This document shows, in pieces, positions 20,388 through 29,676 of a DNA stretch of 64,000 bases. This stretch comes from Mesobacillus zeae (lineage in GTDB: Bacteria; Bacillota; Bacilli; Bacillales; Cytobacillaceae), in NCBI RefSeq assembly GCF_003570705.1, contig NZ_QWVT01000015.1, forward strand, positions 186,001 through 250,000, written 5' to 3'. Every line of letters starts with the position of its first letter. Position 1 is the first letter of the stretch. The translations under genes were made by a program, and so were the position numbers. The notes under the pieces were generated by a model. It saw only the letters and a list, made by a program, of their open reading frames with translations. It had not been told where the DNA came from and searched no databases.

Positions 20388-21356
20388 GTGATTAGGTTTG
20401 AAAATGTGATAAAGACTTATCCTGATGGTACGGAGGCAATCAAGCCGTTGAATCTTGAAATTAAAAAAGGGGAATTTTTTGTCTTGATAGGACCAAGCGG
20501 TTCAGGGAAAACGACCTCGCTGAAAATGATCAATCGCCTGATTGATCTAAGCGAAGGGACGATATATATCAACGGCAAAAAAATCAGTGAATACAATATT
20601 CATGAACTGCGTTGGAACATTGGCTATGTACTTCAGCAAATTGCCTTGTTTCCGCATATGACAATTGAGGAAAATATCGCGGTTGTGCCAGAACTGAAAA
20701 AATGGGAAGAGAGCAAAATCAGCAAGAGAATTGACGAGCTTCTTGAAATGGTGGGACTGAATCCGGAGACTTACAGAAACCGGATGCCGCACGAACTTTC
20801 GGGTGGCCAGCAGCAAAGAGTTGGTGTGGTTCGTGCACTTGCAGCGGATCCGGAAATACTTCTCATGGACGAACCGTTTAGCGCGCTTGACCCGATTAGC
20901 AGAGAAAAGCTTCAGGATGATATTCTTACTCTTCAGAGGAAAATAAACAAGACGATCGTATTTGTCACACATGATATCGAAGAAGCGCTCAAGCTTGGAG
21001 ACAGGATTTGTGTCATGAGAGACGGCGAAGCTATTCAGACTGGGACTCCCGAGGAGTTATTGGATCACCCTGTTGACCCGTTTATACCGGAGTTTATCGG
21101 TACAAGAAAAGTTTCTTTCAGCAAGAATGAAAGTATTGAAGGATTGTTGGATTATGCAGTGGAGGAGCTTCCAGAACATGCTGCTATCAAAGCGCTGCCT
21201 TTGTCCGCAAGCATTTCTGAGGTACTTTCCTGTTTGGAACAGGAGAAGGCTGTAAGGATTATGGATAATGGTCAATTTCTTGGCGTCATGACAAGGGAAA
21301 GTGTCATCTCCTATTTGTCCGGCAAACTTAAGAAGGGAGGATTCTCCCATGAGTAA
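20388..21356 (+). CDS. ABC transporter ATPase, betaine/choline/ergothioneine type
   Basis: A 322-residue ATPase of the OpuCA/ProV class with Walker A (GPSGSGKTTSLKMINRL), signature (LSGGQQQRVGVVRAL), Walker B (LLMDEPFSALDP) and a C-terminal CBS-like segment (SEVLSCLEQEKAVRIMDNG). GTG 20388 follows AGAGGGGA with 7-base spacing; the open frame upstream is not used. It overlaps the fused permease/binding-protein gene by 8 bases. Quaternary-amine uptake is the class function. The substrate is open: glycine betaine, carnitine, choline or ergothioneine. Confidence 0.93.
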   Translation: MIRFENVIKTYPDGTEAIKPLNLEIKKGEFFVLIGPSGSGKTTSLKMINRLIDLSEGTIYINGKKISEYNIHELRWNIGYVLQQIALFPHMTIEENIAVVPELKKWEESKISKRIDELLEMVGLNPETYRNRMPHELSGGQQQRVGVVRALAADPEILLMDEPFSALDPISREKLQDDILTLQRKINKTIVFVTHDIEEALKLGDRICVMRDGEAIQTGTPEELLDHPVDPFIPEFIGTRKVSFSKNESIEGLLDYAVEELPEHAAIKALPLSASISEVLSCLEQEKAVRIMDNGQFLGVMTRESVISYLSGKLKKGGFSHE

Positions 21357-22869
21357 CTTTGCAGATGTTTTTTCAGAAAGACAGGGAGCGCTTTGGACTG
21401 CTCTTCTTCAGCATGTACAGATTTCTTTCATTGCCCTTATTTTAGCCGTGGTGATTTCAATTCCATTAGGCATCTATTTGACCCGGAAAAAGAAGCTTGC
21501 CGAGGTGGTCATTGGGGTTGCTGCTATCCTCCAGACCATTCCGTCCCTTGCTCTACTGGGGCTGCTGATTCCTCTATTTGGGATTGGAAAGGTGCCCGCA
21601 ATCATTGCCCTTGTGATCTATAGCCTTCTGCCTATTTTAAGGAATACGTATACTGGAATTAAAGAAGTGGACTATTCCTTGATTGAAGCAGCGACTGCTA
21701 TGGGCATGAATGAAAGGAAACGGCTGCTAAAAGTAGAATTGCCACTTGCTATGCCTGTGATTATGGCTGGCATAAGGACCGCTATGGTGCTGATCATCGG
21801 GACGGCTACACTTGCTGCACTTATTGGCGCAGGGGGATTAGGCGATATCATTCTCCTCGGAATTGACCGGAATGATACAAGCTTGATTGTGCTTGGAGCC
21901 GTACCTGCAGCACTGCTTGCAATCCTGTTCGATGTGCTATTGCGAAGATTTGAGACAATGTCATTTAAGAAAACGCTGATGACGTCAAGTATACTTGCAG
22001 TTGCGGCAGCGCTCATTATTGCATGGCCTTTTTTTCAAAAGGAAGATGAAAAAATCGTCATTGCCGGCAAGCTTGGTTCAGAACCAGAGATTCTGATCAA
22101 TATGTATAAAATGCTGATAGAAGATGAAACCGGCTTGGCAGTGGAATTGAAACCGGGACTTGGAAAAACATCTTTTGTCTTTAATGCTTTAAAATCCGGT
22201 GATATCGATTTGTATCCTGAATTCACGGGGACGGCCACTATTGAGTTTTTGAAGGAAACGGCTGTCAGCACCGATCGCCGTGAAGTTTATGAACAGGCAA
22301 GGGCGGGTATGGAGGAAAAATTTGATATGTCCATGCTTCGTCCGATGGCTTATAACAATACGTATGCCTTGGCTGTCCCACAGTCAGATGCCCAGAAATA
22401 CGGGTTAAAGAAAATTTCTGACCTGAAGAATGTCCAGCAAAACATGAAAGCAGGTTTCACACTGGAGTTCTCCGATCGGGAAGATGGATACAGAGGGATC
22501 CAAAAGAAATATGGCATTTCTTTTGCCGGTATGGTGACGATGGAACCGAAGCTTCGCTATAACGCAATCAAAACTGGAGATATCAATCTCGTTGACGCCT
22601 ATTCGACAGACAGTGAATTAAGGCAATACAATCTTACAGTACTCGAAGACGATAAAGAGCTTTTCCCGCCATATCAGGGAGCACCATTGCTTAGAAAAGA
22701 GACGGTAGAGAAACACCCTGAAATCAAAGCCGCCTTGGAAAAGCTTTCTGGGAAAATCAGCGATGGTGAAATGCGGGAAATGAACTACTTAGTAAATGTA
22801 AAAGGGAAAAAGGCAGAGGATGTAGCGCAGGATTTTTTGAAAAAAGAAGAGTTACTGAATGAAGGTTAA
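21349..22869 (+). CDS. Fused ABC permease and substrate-binding protein, OpuC/EgtU-like
   Basis: A 506-residue fusion. Residues 1-220 form a ProW-type permease with about six helices and the EAA-like region SLIEAATAMGMNERKRLLKVEL. After a hydrophobic linker (TSSILAVAAALIIAWPFF), residues 235-506 form an OpuAC-type binding domain (YPEFTGT, FTLEFSDREDGY, LVDAYSTD). The binding domain is thus tethered to the outside of the membrane. Such one-piece permease/receptors include osmoprotectant systems and the ergothioneine transporter EgtU. GGGAGG precedes ATG 21349. Which ligand is used cannot be decided by eye. Confidence 0.92.
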   Translation: MSNFADVFSERQGALWTALLQHVQISFIALILAVVISIPLGIYLTRKKKLAEVVIGVAAILQTIPSLALLGLLIPLFGIGKVPAIIALVIYSLLPILRNTYTGIKEVDYSLIEAATAMGMNERKRLLKVELPLAMPVIMAGIRTAMVLIIGTATLAALIGAGGLGDIILLGIDRNDTSLIVLGAVPAALLAILFDVLLRRFETMSFKKTLMTSSILAVAAALIIAWPFFQKEDEKIVIAGKLGSEPEILINMYKMLIEDETGLAVELKPGLGKTSFVFNALKSGDIDLYPEFTGTATIEFLKETAVSTDRREVYEQARAGMEEKFDMSMLRPMAYNNTYALAVPQSDAQKYGLKKISDLKNVQQNMKAGFTLEFSDREDGYRGIQKKYGISFAGMVTMEPKLRYNAIKTGDINLVDAYSTDSELRQYNLTVLEDDKELFPPYQGAPLLRKETVEKHPEIKAALEKLSGKISDGEMREMNYLVNVKGKKAEDVAQDFLKKEELLNEG

Positions 22870-22997
22870 AGCGGAGTAACCTTCATCTGTCCCGAAATGT
22901 TGAGCGCAGTATTTTTTTAAAAAGACAAGACAGTATTTTTTAGGCAAAGATCGTCCCTACTCGCTGATGTCAGCCGGGTATGAGGCGATCTTTTTTT
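22861..22997 (+). terminator. Hairpins after the transporter operon
   Basis: GAAGGTTA (22861-22868) pairs with TAACCTTC (22877-22884) without a T-run. Further on, AAAGATCG (22946-22953) pairs with CGATCTTT (22986-22993), followed by more T residues. The second has a long internal arm and is the likelier terminator. Confidence 0.65.
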
Positions 22998-23158
22998 GGT
23001 AAAGGTAAATTTTGATAGTCAGTGGTGAATTTTATTAAAAAACGATGATAATGACTGATTTTGAAGGTGAAATAAGCTTTAGATTTTATATTCACTTGCT
23101 TTCTGGTTTTGTAACCGGTTATAAACTGCAGTTTGGAAGAAGACCAGCACAGAAAAAA

Positions 23159-23263
23159 CAGTCTATCTCCGGTAAACGCAATCTATCTACGGTTACGGCC
23201 GTTCTACCTCCGGCTAGCCCTCAATCTATCTATAATCATTTCAAGTTTATTCCAAATAGCGAT
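23159..23263. repeat. Degenerate tandem array, 21-bp period (array C)
   Basis: Units with cores TCTATCTCCGGTAA, TCTATCTACGGTTA, TCTACCTCCGGCTA and TCTATCTATAATCA start exactly 21 bases apart (frames at 23159, 23180, 23201, 23222, 23243). The core aligns with array A (TATTCCCGATAA). The surrounding 22998-23387 gap contains no credible gene; a 74-codon open frame through the array lacks a ribosome binding site. Confidence 0.8.
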
Positions 23264-23387
23264 ACATAGGTCTTTTTAGTGTAATGAAATGTAAAAGAAC
23301 TTCTCACAAAAAATGGTGGTTTAGCATATAAAATACCTACCTAACCAAGTTATCAGCAGTCTTTAAAAAAATAAATAATCTTGTAAC

Positions 23388-23407
23388 ATTCAAATCTTCC
23401 TTTGAAT
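23388..23407. promoter_or_regulatory. Candidate CadC operator
   Basis: The inverted repeat ATTCAAA-6-TTTGAAT lies about 55 bases before the cadC start and looks like the CadC operator (CTCAAATA...TATTTGAATG type). TATAAT-like sequence follows at 23407-23417, so binding would block transcription. Confidence 0.75.
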
Positions 23408-23461
23408 ATTATATAATCAAATAGAGGTTTGAATGTTTGTGAGCCAGGGAGGAAGCTAGCT

Positions 23462-23830
23462 GTGAAAGAGGATGACGTGTGTCAGGTAGAGTGTGTCCAC
23501 GAAACGAAAGTAAAACAGGTCTTGAACGGCCTAGATCCTGAATTCATTTCGGGAATGGCCAAAATATTTAAAGCGCTAGCGGATGATACGAGACTGAAGA
23601 TTGCTTATTCGCTCTATCTCGAAGGCGAACTATGTGTTTGTGATGTTGCTTCGATAGCAGGGTCAACGACTGCGACAGCTTCTCATCATTTGCGTTTCTT
23701 GCGCAGGAATGGCTTGGCGAAATACAGAAAAGAAGGAAAGCTGGTTTATTACTCTCTCAGTGACGACCATGTGAAACAATTGATTGTGATGGCATTTGAA
23801 CATCAAAAGGAGTTGAATGACAATGACTGA
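23462..23830 (+). CDS. cadC: CadC-type ArsR/SmtB metal-responsive repressor
   Basis: A 122-residue winged-helix repressor. The four thiolates of the CadC Cd/Pb/Zn site are visible: two in the N-terminal CQVEC and two in ELCVCD of the alpha-3 helix. The recognition helix is GSTTATASHHLRFL. GTG 23462 follows AGGGAGGA. A matching palindrome lies upstream. It overlaps the cadA start by 8 bases, so the pair is co-translated. It should release DNA on binding soft metals and derepress the efflux ATPase. Confidence 0.93.
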   Translation: MKEDDVCQVECVHETKVKQVLNGLDPEFISGMAKIFKALADDTRLKIAYSLYLEGELCVCDVASIAGSTTATASHHLRFLRRNGLAKYRKEGKLVYYSLSDDHVKQLIVMAFEHQKELNDND

Positions 23831-25949
23831 ACAAGATGAAAAGCATGTATATCGCGTCCAGGGATTATCATGAGCAAGCTGTGCCCAAAAGTTCGAAGAG
23901 AACGTAAAACACCTGGATGGTGTTTTAGATGCGAAAATAAATTTTGGAGCTTCAAAAATTACGGTTTACGGTGATGCAGGAATACAAGGATTGGAAAAGG
24001 CAGGCGCTTTTGATAACCTGAAGCTGCGTCCTGAGAAGGCTCCGCTGGAACCTGAAGTGCAAGAATCATTTTGGAGGGCAAACCTTGCAGTACTCATTTC
24101 TTTGGCGTGGATCATCCTTGGATACACACTGCAATACGCTTACGGAGAAAACGATGTCTTAACAGTTTTAGCTTTTGTTGGAGCCATTCTTTCTGGAGGG
24201 TTCAAGCTGTTTAGGATAGGGCTTTCCAATCTTGCAAGATTAGATTTTGATATGAAAACATTAATGACTATCGCGGTTATTGGTGCAGCTTTGATAGGCG
24301 AATGGACAGAAGGTGCAGTGGTAGTTGTTCTGTTTGCAATCAGTGAAAGGCTTGAAAGCTATTCGATGGATAAAGCGAGGGCGTCAATTCGCTCATTGAT
24401 GGATCTTGCACCAAGAGAGGCCCTTGTAAGGAGGAACGGCATCGATATGATGCTGGAGGTAGATGAAATTGAAATTGGTGACCTGATGGTGATAAAGCCG
24501 GGACAAAAAATCGCAATGGATGGCACTGTCATCAAAGGGCGTTCAGCTGTCAGCCAGGCAGCTATCACTGGTGAATCGCTTCCGGTTGAAAAAACGGCTG
24601 ATGATGAGGTTTTTGCCGGAACATTGAATGGAGAAGGCCATCTCGAAGTAAGGGTCACCAAAAGGACCGAAGATACGACCATTGCAAAAATCATCCACCT
24701 TGTAGAGGAAGCACAAGAGGAAAAAGCGCCATCCCAGGCTTTTGTCGACAGGTTTGCCAAGTACTATACGCCTGCAATCATCTTGTTTGCGGCCTTAACA
24801 GCCATACTTCCGCCATTAGTGCTTGATGCCGATTGGGGAAAATGGGTCTATCAAGGACTTGCGGTCCTAGTCGTTGGCTGTCCTTGTGCCCTTGTCATTT
24901 CAACTCCGGTTTCCATTGTCACAGCGATTGGAAATGCAGCGAGAAACGGCATCCTAATCAAAGGCGGTATCCATCTTGAGGAAATGGGTTCAATTAAGGC
25001 AATCGCTTTTGATAAAACAGGAACCTTAACGAAGGGTGCTCTTGAAGTGACAGACTTTGAACTTCTGGACGAAAAATACTCTGAAATCGAAATCCTTGGA
25101 AGGGCCGCTGCCCTTGAATACCATTCCCAGCATCCGCTTGCTTTAGCCATCAATACGAAGGCAGAAGCGGATCATGTGAATTTTAAGGAATGGGTGGTGG
25201 ACAGCTTCGAGTCTGTGACTGGGAAGGGCATTATTGGAAGCATTAAGGGAGAAAACTTCTATGTGGGAAGGCCTGACTGGTTCGAAGAAATGGCAAATGG
25301 ACCCCTGCCGCAAACAGCAAAAAACCGGATTGCCGAGCTTCAATCCGAAGGCAAAACAGTTATGGCTGCAGGCTTACATGGAAGAGTTCTTGCTTTAATT
25401 GCTGCTGCGGATACATTGAGGGAAGAAAGCCAGCATGTCGTACACAGGTTGCATCAGCTTGGAATCCAAAAAACAATCATGCTGACTGGTGATAACGAAG
25501 GAACTGCAAGAGCAATCGGCAAGGTCATCGGTGTTTCTGATATTCAGGCAGGTTTGATGCCGGAGGATAAGCTTACCTATATTAAAGAATTGCAAAAAAC
25601 ATACGGAAAAACAGCAATGGTCGGCGATGGCATTAATGATGCTCCCGCATTGGCTGCTGCATCGGTTGGGATAGCGATGGGAGGAGCTGGGACGGACACG
25701 GCCCTCGAGACAGCTGATATAGCGCTGATGGCAGATGATCTTAAACAGCTGCCATTCACTGTCAAGCTTAGCAGGAAGGCGCTTTCGATCATCAAGCAGA
25801 ACATCACTTTCTCCCTTGGTGTTAAACTGCTTGCCTTGCTCCTGGTCATTCCAGGCTGGCTGACGCTGTGGATTGCCATTTTCGCGGATATGGGCGCGAC
25901 ACTTATCGTTACTTTAAATGCGATAAGGCTAATGTGGCTAAAAAAGTAA
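23823..25949 (+). CDS. cadA: CadA-type heavy-metal P1B-ATPase with an in-frame UGA at codon 17
   Basis: Read through one UGA this is a 708-residue Cd/Zn/Pb efflux ATPase. It has an N-terminal HMA domain, membrane helices from about residue 75, the CPC motif ([11 protein letters not shown]), [11 protein letters not shown] with the phosphorylated Asp, HP (SQHPLA) and [11 protein letters not shown]. The HMA motif should read GLSCASCA, but the first Cys codon is TGA (23871-23873). Everything after it is open for about 690 codons with no further damage. No good internal start exists: TTG 23991 lacks a ribosome binding site and the first ATG is at 24250. Either UGA is read as selenocysteine or the gene is freshly broken. 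A hairpin with a G-starting loop lies 21 bases after the UGA (23891-23903) and an 8-bp hairpin follows at 23906-23926. Confidence 0.85.
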
Positions 25950-25970
25950 GTAGGAAATTGGAATTACTCC

Positions 25971-25999
25971 TTGACAAATCAGTCGTTCGTTGCCATAAT
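25971..25999 (+). promoter_or_regulatory. Sigma-A promoter of the proBA T-box leader
   Basis: TTGACA (25971-25976), 17-base spacer, CATAAT (25994-25999). The transcript should start near 26006 at the beginning of the T-box. Confidence 0.88.
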
Positions 26000-26005
26000 T
26001 TTATA

Positions 26006-26246
26006 AAAATTGACGAACGTTAACGGGGGACCAGTAAGCGGACCTTCTTGCGACAGAGAGCGGGATTTACAAGCTGAAAGATCCCGTAGCATGCAAACCG
26101 CTGAACCTGCTCCCGGAGTCCTGTGCAACACACGGGCGCAACCTGGCGTTATCAGGTAAAGCGGGATGCAGTAGCATCCAAACTAGGTGGTACCGCGGAA
26201 GATAGCTCTTTCGTCCTATTATTGGGACGGAAGGGCTTTTTTGTTT
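26006..26246 (+). ncRNA. T-box leader (probably proline-specific) with terminator
   Basis: The conserved T-box AGGTGGTACCGCGG lies near 26185-26198 and is followed by a terminator built from GCTCTTTCGTCC and GGGACGGAAGGGC with six T residues (to about 26243). Stem I contains the AGAGAG/GCGGGA-type bulge region near 26055 and a CCT triplet (26106-26108) in the expected specifier loop, which would read proline. Uncharged tRNA-Pro would then turn on proBA. Confidence 0.9.
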
Positions 26247-26273
26247 TTTATTCGAAAAATTGGAGGGATACCA

Positions 26274-27359
26274 ATGGGTAAACAGCGGATTGTTATAAAA
26301 ATCGGGAGCAGCTCGCTCACCAATGAGAAAGGGAGTATTGACCATGATAAGCTTTCGGATCATGCGAGAGCAGCAGCAGTTCTCCACAGAATGGGTCATG
26401 ATGTCATCCTTGTATCATCAGGTGCCGTAGCAGCAGGCTTCGCCGGGCTTGGTTATCCTTCCAGGCCGGAAACCTTGAAAGGCAGACAGGCTGCTGCTGC
26501 TGTCGGTCAAAGCCTGCTAATCCAGGCATATACAGCAGAATTCTTAAAGTTCCAGATCACCCCTGCGCAAATATTGCTGACCCGCAGTGATTTTTCAAGG
26601 CATGAAGGTTACAAGAATGCTTATGCCACTATTTCCGAGCTTCTCGAAAGAAGAATACTGCCGATTATTAATGAAAATGACACTGTTTCCGTTAAAGAGC
26701 TTACATTCGGGGATAACGATATGCTTTCCGCACTTGTGGCTGGGATGCTCCACGCTGACAGATTGATCATTCTGACCGATATTGATGGTCTGTATGATGG
26801 AAACCCAAGAACCAATCAGAATGCAAGGAAAATCACGATGCTTGAGGCAGTGACAGATGAATGTCTTTCGGCCGCGGGAGATGCAGGGTCAAAATCGGGA
26901 ACTGGCGGAATGCGATCTAAGCTGATTGCCGCCAGGACGGCGCTGTCGCTGGGTGTGTCAGTTTTCATTGGGCTCGGGAAAGGTGAGGGTAAATTGTCCG
27001 AAATCCTTGAGGGCAGAGGCAATGGTACGTATATCGGGAATCATGCACGGAGGGCAGTCAATTCAACGAGACAATGGATCACCCACCATTCAGAGCCCCA
27101 AGGGAAATTGTTTGTTGATAAGGGCGCAGAGGAAGCGATTATTTTTAAAGGGAAAAGTCTGCTGCCAGCCGGGATTTCAACATTCCTTGGCCAATTTCAA
27201 AAAGGGGATGTTGTTGAAGTCCATGGCAGTGGAAAGCTTCTTGGAAAAGGGCTGGTTTCCTATTCTGCGGAGGACCTTGGCAAAGTTATCGGAAAAAGAA
27301 GTTCGGCTGCAAGGAATGTACGTGAGGTCATTCACCGTGATAAATGGGTTAGGATATAG
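26274..27359 (+). CDS. proB: Glutamate 5-kinase
   Basis: A 361-residue enzyme that phosphorylates glutamate in the first step of proline synthesis. An amino-acid-kinase domain ([44 protein letters not shown]) is followed by a PUA domain from about residue 275. GGAGGG precedes ATG 26274; the longer open frame starts within the T-box terminator. It lies directly behind the T-box and 13 bases before proA. Confidence 0.96.
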   Translation: MGKQRIVIKIGSSSLTNEKGSIDHDKLSDHARAAAVLHRMGHDVILVSSGAVAAGFAGLGYPSRPETLKGRQAAAAVGQSLLIQAYTAEFLKFQITPAQILLTRSDFSRHEGYKNAYATISELLERRILPIINENDTVSVKELTFGDNDMLSALVAGMLHADRLIILTDIDGLYDGNPRTNQNARKITMLEAVTDECLSAAGDAGSKSGTGGMRSKLIAARTALSLGVSVFIGLGKGEGKLSEILEGRGNGTYIGNHARRAVNSTRQWITHHSEPQGKLFVDKGAEEAIIFKGKSLLPAGISTFLGQFQKGDVVEVHGSGKLLGKGLVSYSAEDLGKVIGKRSSAARNVREVIHRDKWVRI

Positions 27360-27372
27360 GGAGGAATTTACT

Positions 27373-28620
27373 ATGGGCGAAGCACTTGAAAAAGCAAAAC
27401 TAGCAAAAGAATCGAGCAAATACACAGCCTCATTGCCAACGGAAGTAAAAAATCACGCGCTTGAATGTATTGCAAATGAGTTGCTCTTGGATATGGATGA
27501 TATTCTTGCTGAAAATGCAAGGGATTTAGAAGCAGGAAGGCAAATGGGATTAACGGAGAGCGTTTTGGACCGGATTCGTCTCAGTGACGACAGGATTAGA
27601 GAAATCGCAGAAGCTGTACGGCAATTGATTCAGCTTGGTGACCCAATCGGTGAAGTCCTGGAAACGATCAAAAAAGAGAACGGACTTGTGATCTGCCAAA
27701 AGCGTGTTCCTCTTGGTGTCATTGGAATGATCTACGAAGCGAGGCCCAATGTGACTGTTGATGCCGCTGCCCTCTCATTAAAAACAGGCAATGCGGTTAT
27801 ATTAAGGGGAAGCTCTTCTTCCATCTATTCTAACATTAAACTAGTGTCAGCCATCAGGAGAGCACTTATAAAAAGCGGTATTCCAGAGAACGCGGTGCAA
27901 TTGATTGAAGACTCTGACAGGGAAACAGCCAAAGAACTTTTTTATCTGAATGAATATTTAGATGTGCTTATTCCTAGGGGTGGGAAAAAATTAATACAAA
28001 CGGTACTGAAGGAATCGACTGTTCCTGTATTGGAAACGGGAGCAGGAAACTGCCATATTTACATTGATGACAGCGCAGACCCTGAAATGGCGGAAAATAT
28101 TGTCCTGAACGCAAAAGTCCAGAGACCATCAGTATGTAACGCTGTTGAAACCGTACTTATTTCTGATTGCTGGTTCTCAGAAAATGGCAGTACCCTGCTT
28201 GAAGCCCTCCGGAAAAATGGTGTAGACCTTATCGGGGACAAAGCTGTGTGCAAAGCCTGCCAATCTGTTGAACATGCTACTGAAGAAGATTGGCACACTG
28301 AGTACCTTTCGCTGCGAGTGAGCCTAAAAATCACGAAGACTATCGAGGAAGCTGTCGACCACATTAATAAGTATGGTACGAAGCATTCAGAGGCAATCAT
28401 CACTGAAGATGAAACCCGGGCACAGTATTTTATGGATCAGGTTGATGCTGCTGCAGTATACCACAACAGCTCGACTCGATTCACGGATGGCTTTGAGTTT
28501 GGGTATGGCGCTGAAATCGGAATCAGTACACAAAAGCTTCACGCGAGAGGCCCGATGGGGTTAAAGGCTCTGACCTCAAGCAAATTTTTTATGTATGGAA
28601 GCGGGCAGATAAGAAACTAA
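27373..28620 (+). CDS. proA: Gamma-glutamyl phosphate reductase
   Basis: A 415-residue aldehyde-dehydrogenase-family enzyme that reduces glutamyl phosphate to glutamate semialdehyde with NADPH. Catalytic Cys in QRPSVCNAVET, together with GVIGMIYEARPNVTVDA and FTDGFEFGYGAEIGIST, identifies ProA. GGGAGGA precedes ATG 27373. ProB and ProA usually work as a complex. The final enzyme, ProC, is not in the window. Confidence 0.97.
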   Translation: MGEALEKAKLAKESSKYTASLPTEVKNHALECIANELLLDMDDILAENARDLEAGRQMGLTESVLDRIRLSDDRIREIAEAVRQLIQLGDPIGEVLETIKKENGLVICQKRVPLGVIGMIYEARPNVTVDAAALSLKTGNAVILRGSSSSIYSNIKLVSAIRRALIKSGIPENAVQLIEDSDRETAKELFYLNEYLDVLIPRGGKKLIQTVLKESTVPVLETGAGNCHIYIDDSADPEMAENIVLNAKVQRPSVCNAVETVLISDCWFSENGSTLLEALRKNGVDLIGDKAVCKACQSVEHATEEDWHTEYLSLRVSLKITKTIEEAVDHINKYGTKHSEAIITEDETRAQYFMDQVDAAAVYHNSSTRFTDGFEFGYGAEIGISTQKLHARGPMGLKALTSSKFFMYGSGQIRN

Positions 28621-28662
28621 ATTCATGCGCCCGGATGACGGACGTGCATTGAGGGTGAGACA

Positions 28663-29571
28663 TTGAAAATATTGTCCGTTGATGGCGGCGGGGTGAGGGG
28701 CATCTTGCCAATCGCATTTTTGACTGAACTCGAAAAAGAATATGAAAAACCAGCCGGCGAAATGTTCGACATCATTACAGGAACCAGTACGGGTGCTATC
28801 ATTGCTGCAGCATTGGCGGTGGGGATACCAATGGGAGAACTATTGGAGAGATATATGATTTATGGGAAGAAAATCTTTTCTCCCCAAGCTCATCTCGGAA
28901 TACTTAAAAGTGTTTACAGCGATCGCTATTTGCGACGCCTGCTGAAAAAGGCATTTGGCACAGCAACGCTCCGCGATGTGAACAAGCCGCTCCTTCTGCC
29001 TGCAGTTGACATCACTCATGGAAAGCCATTTGTGAACCGTTCAAATTTCGGCTCCAGGAAGAGCGGGGCGCTTGATATTGAATTATGGGATGCAGTCCTA
29101 TCTTCTTGCTCAGCACCTGTTTATTTCCCACCAAACAATGTGAACGGACAATACATGACGATAGATGGCGGTCTGTGGGCCAATAACCCTTCGCTCGTAG
29201 GACTGACGGAAGCGATGCATGAATTTGGCCATACTCTTGACAATATCAGTATCCTGTCACTAGGAACCGGCCGCCAGAAAATTGATTTTTCCGAGGGACC
29301 GGCAAGCAGCTGGGGAATTTGGCAATGGGTACCCGTCCCGCTGGCAACAATGAAGCCAGTTCCCAAGCTGCTTGACCTTGCCCTTGACCTTACATCAGAA
29401 GCAGTTTCCCACCACTGCCGCCTCATGTTGGGTGACCGTTATCTCAGGGTGAATCAGGATTTAGGTGAAGAGATTCCCTTCGATGAACCGGTATTTATGG
29501 AAAAAATGGGTGTGCTTGGACAAAACGCATTTTTTGAGAATAAGGAATCGGTGTCTGCTTTTCTTTTTTAG
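28663..29571 (+). CDS. Patatin-like phospholipase
   Basis: A 302-residue patatin-family hydrolase with a Ser-Asp dyad: oxyanion DGGGVRGI (residues 6-13), nucleophile elbow GTSTGA (Ser near 42) and the DGG catalytic Asp in TIDGGLWANNP (near 166). It is a single-domain protein without signal peptide. Similar compact patatins act on membrane lipids, and some (CapV) are effectors of CBASS defence, but no cyclase or other CBASS gene is next to it. TTG 28663 follows GAGGGTGA. It stands alone between proA and a CAP lipoprotein gene. Confidence 0.88.
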   Translation: MKILSVDGGGVRGILPIAFLTELEKEYEKPAGEMFDIITGTSTGAIIAAALAVGIPMGELLERYMIYGKKIFSPQAHLGILKSVYSDRYLRRLLKKAFGTATLRDVNKPLLLPAVDITHGKPFVNRSNFGSRKSGALDIELWDAVLSSCSAPVYFPPNNVNGQYMTIDGGLWANNPSLVGLTEAMHEFGHTLDNISILSLGTGRQKIDFSEGPASSWGIWQWVPVPLATMKPVPKLLDLALDLTSEAVSHHCRLMLGDRYLRVNQDLGEEIPFDEPVFMEKMGVLGQNAFFENKESVSAFLF

Positions 29572-29676
29572 TCCTTTAAAAGGTCATTTTATCGGTTGTT
29601 TTAATTTCCAACTATATTTTAAGCAGGTTGTGAAAAAATAATATCCGTACGATGACTTTTTTAGGAGGAATGCAAT

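Noticed and set aside
23045-23269. 74-codon open frame through array C
   Set aside because: No ribosome binding site; the open frame follows from a 21-bp repeat and has no protein-like features.
23991-25949. CadA starting at TTG 23991 as a normal gene without HMA
   Set aside because: No ribosome binding site, and the frame upstream clearly encodes an HMA domain joined to cadC.
28663-29571. CBASS operon
   Set aside because: A patatin alone is not enough; no cyclase or accessory gene adjoins it.
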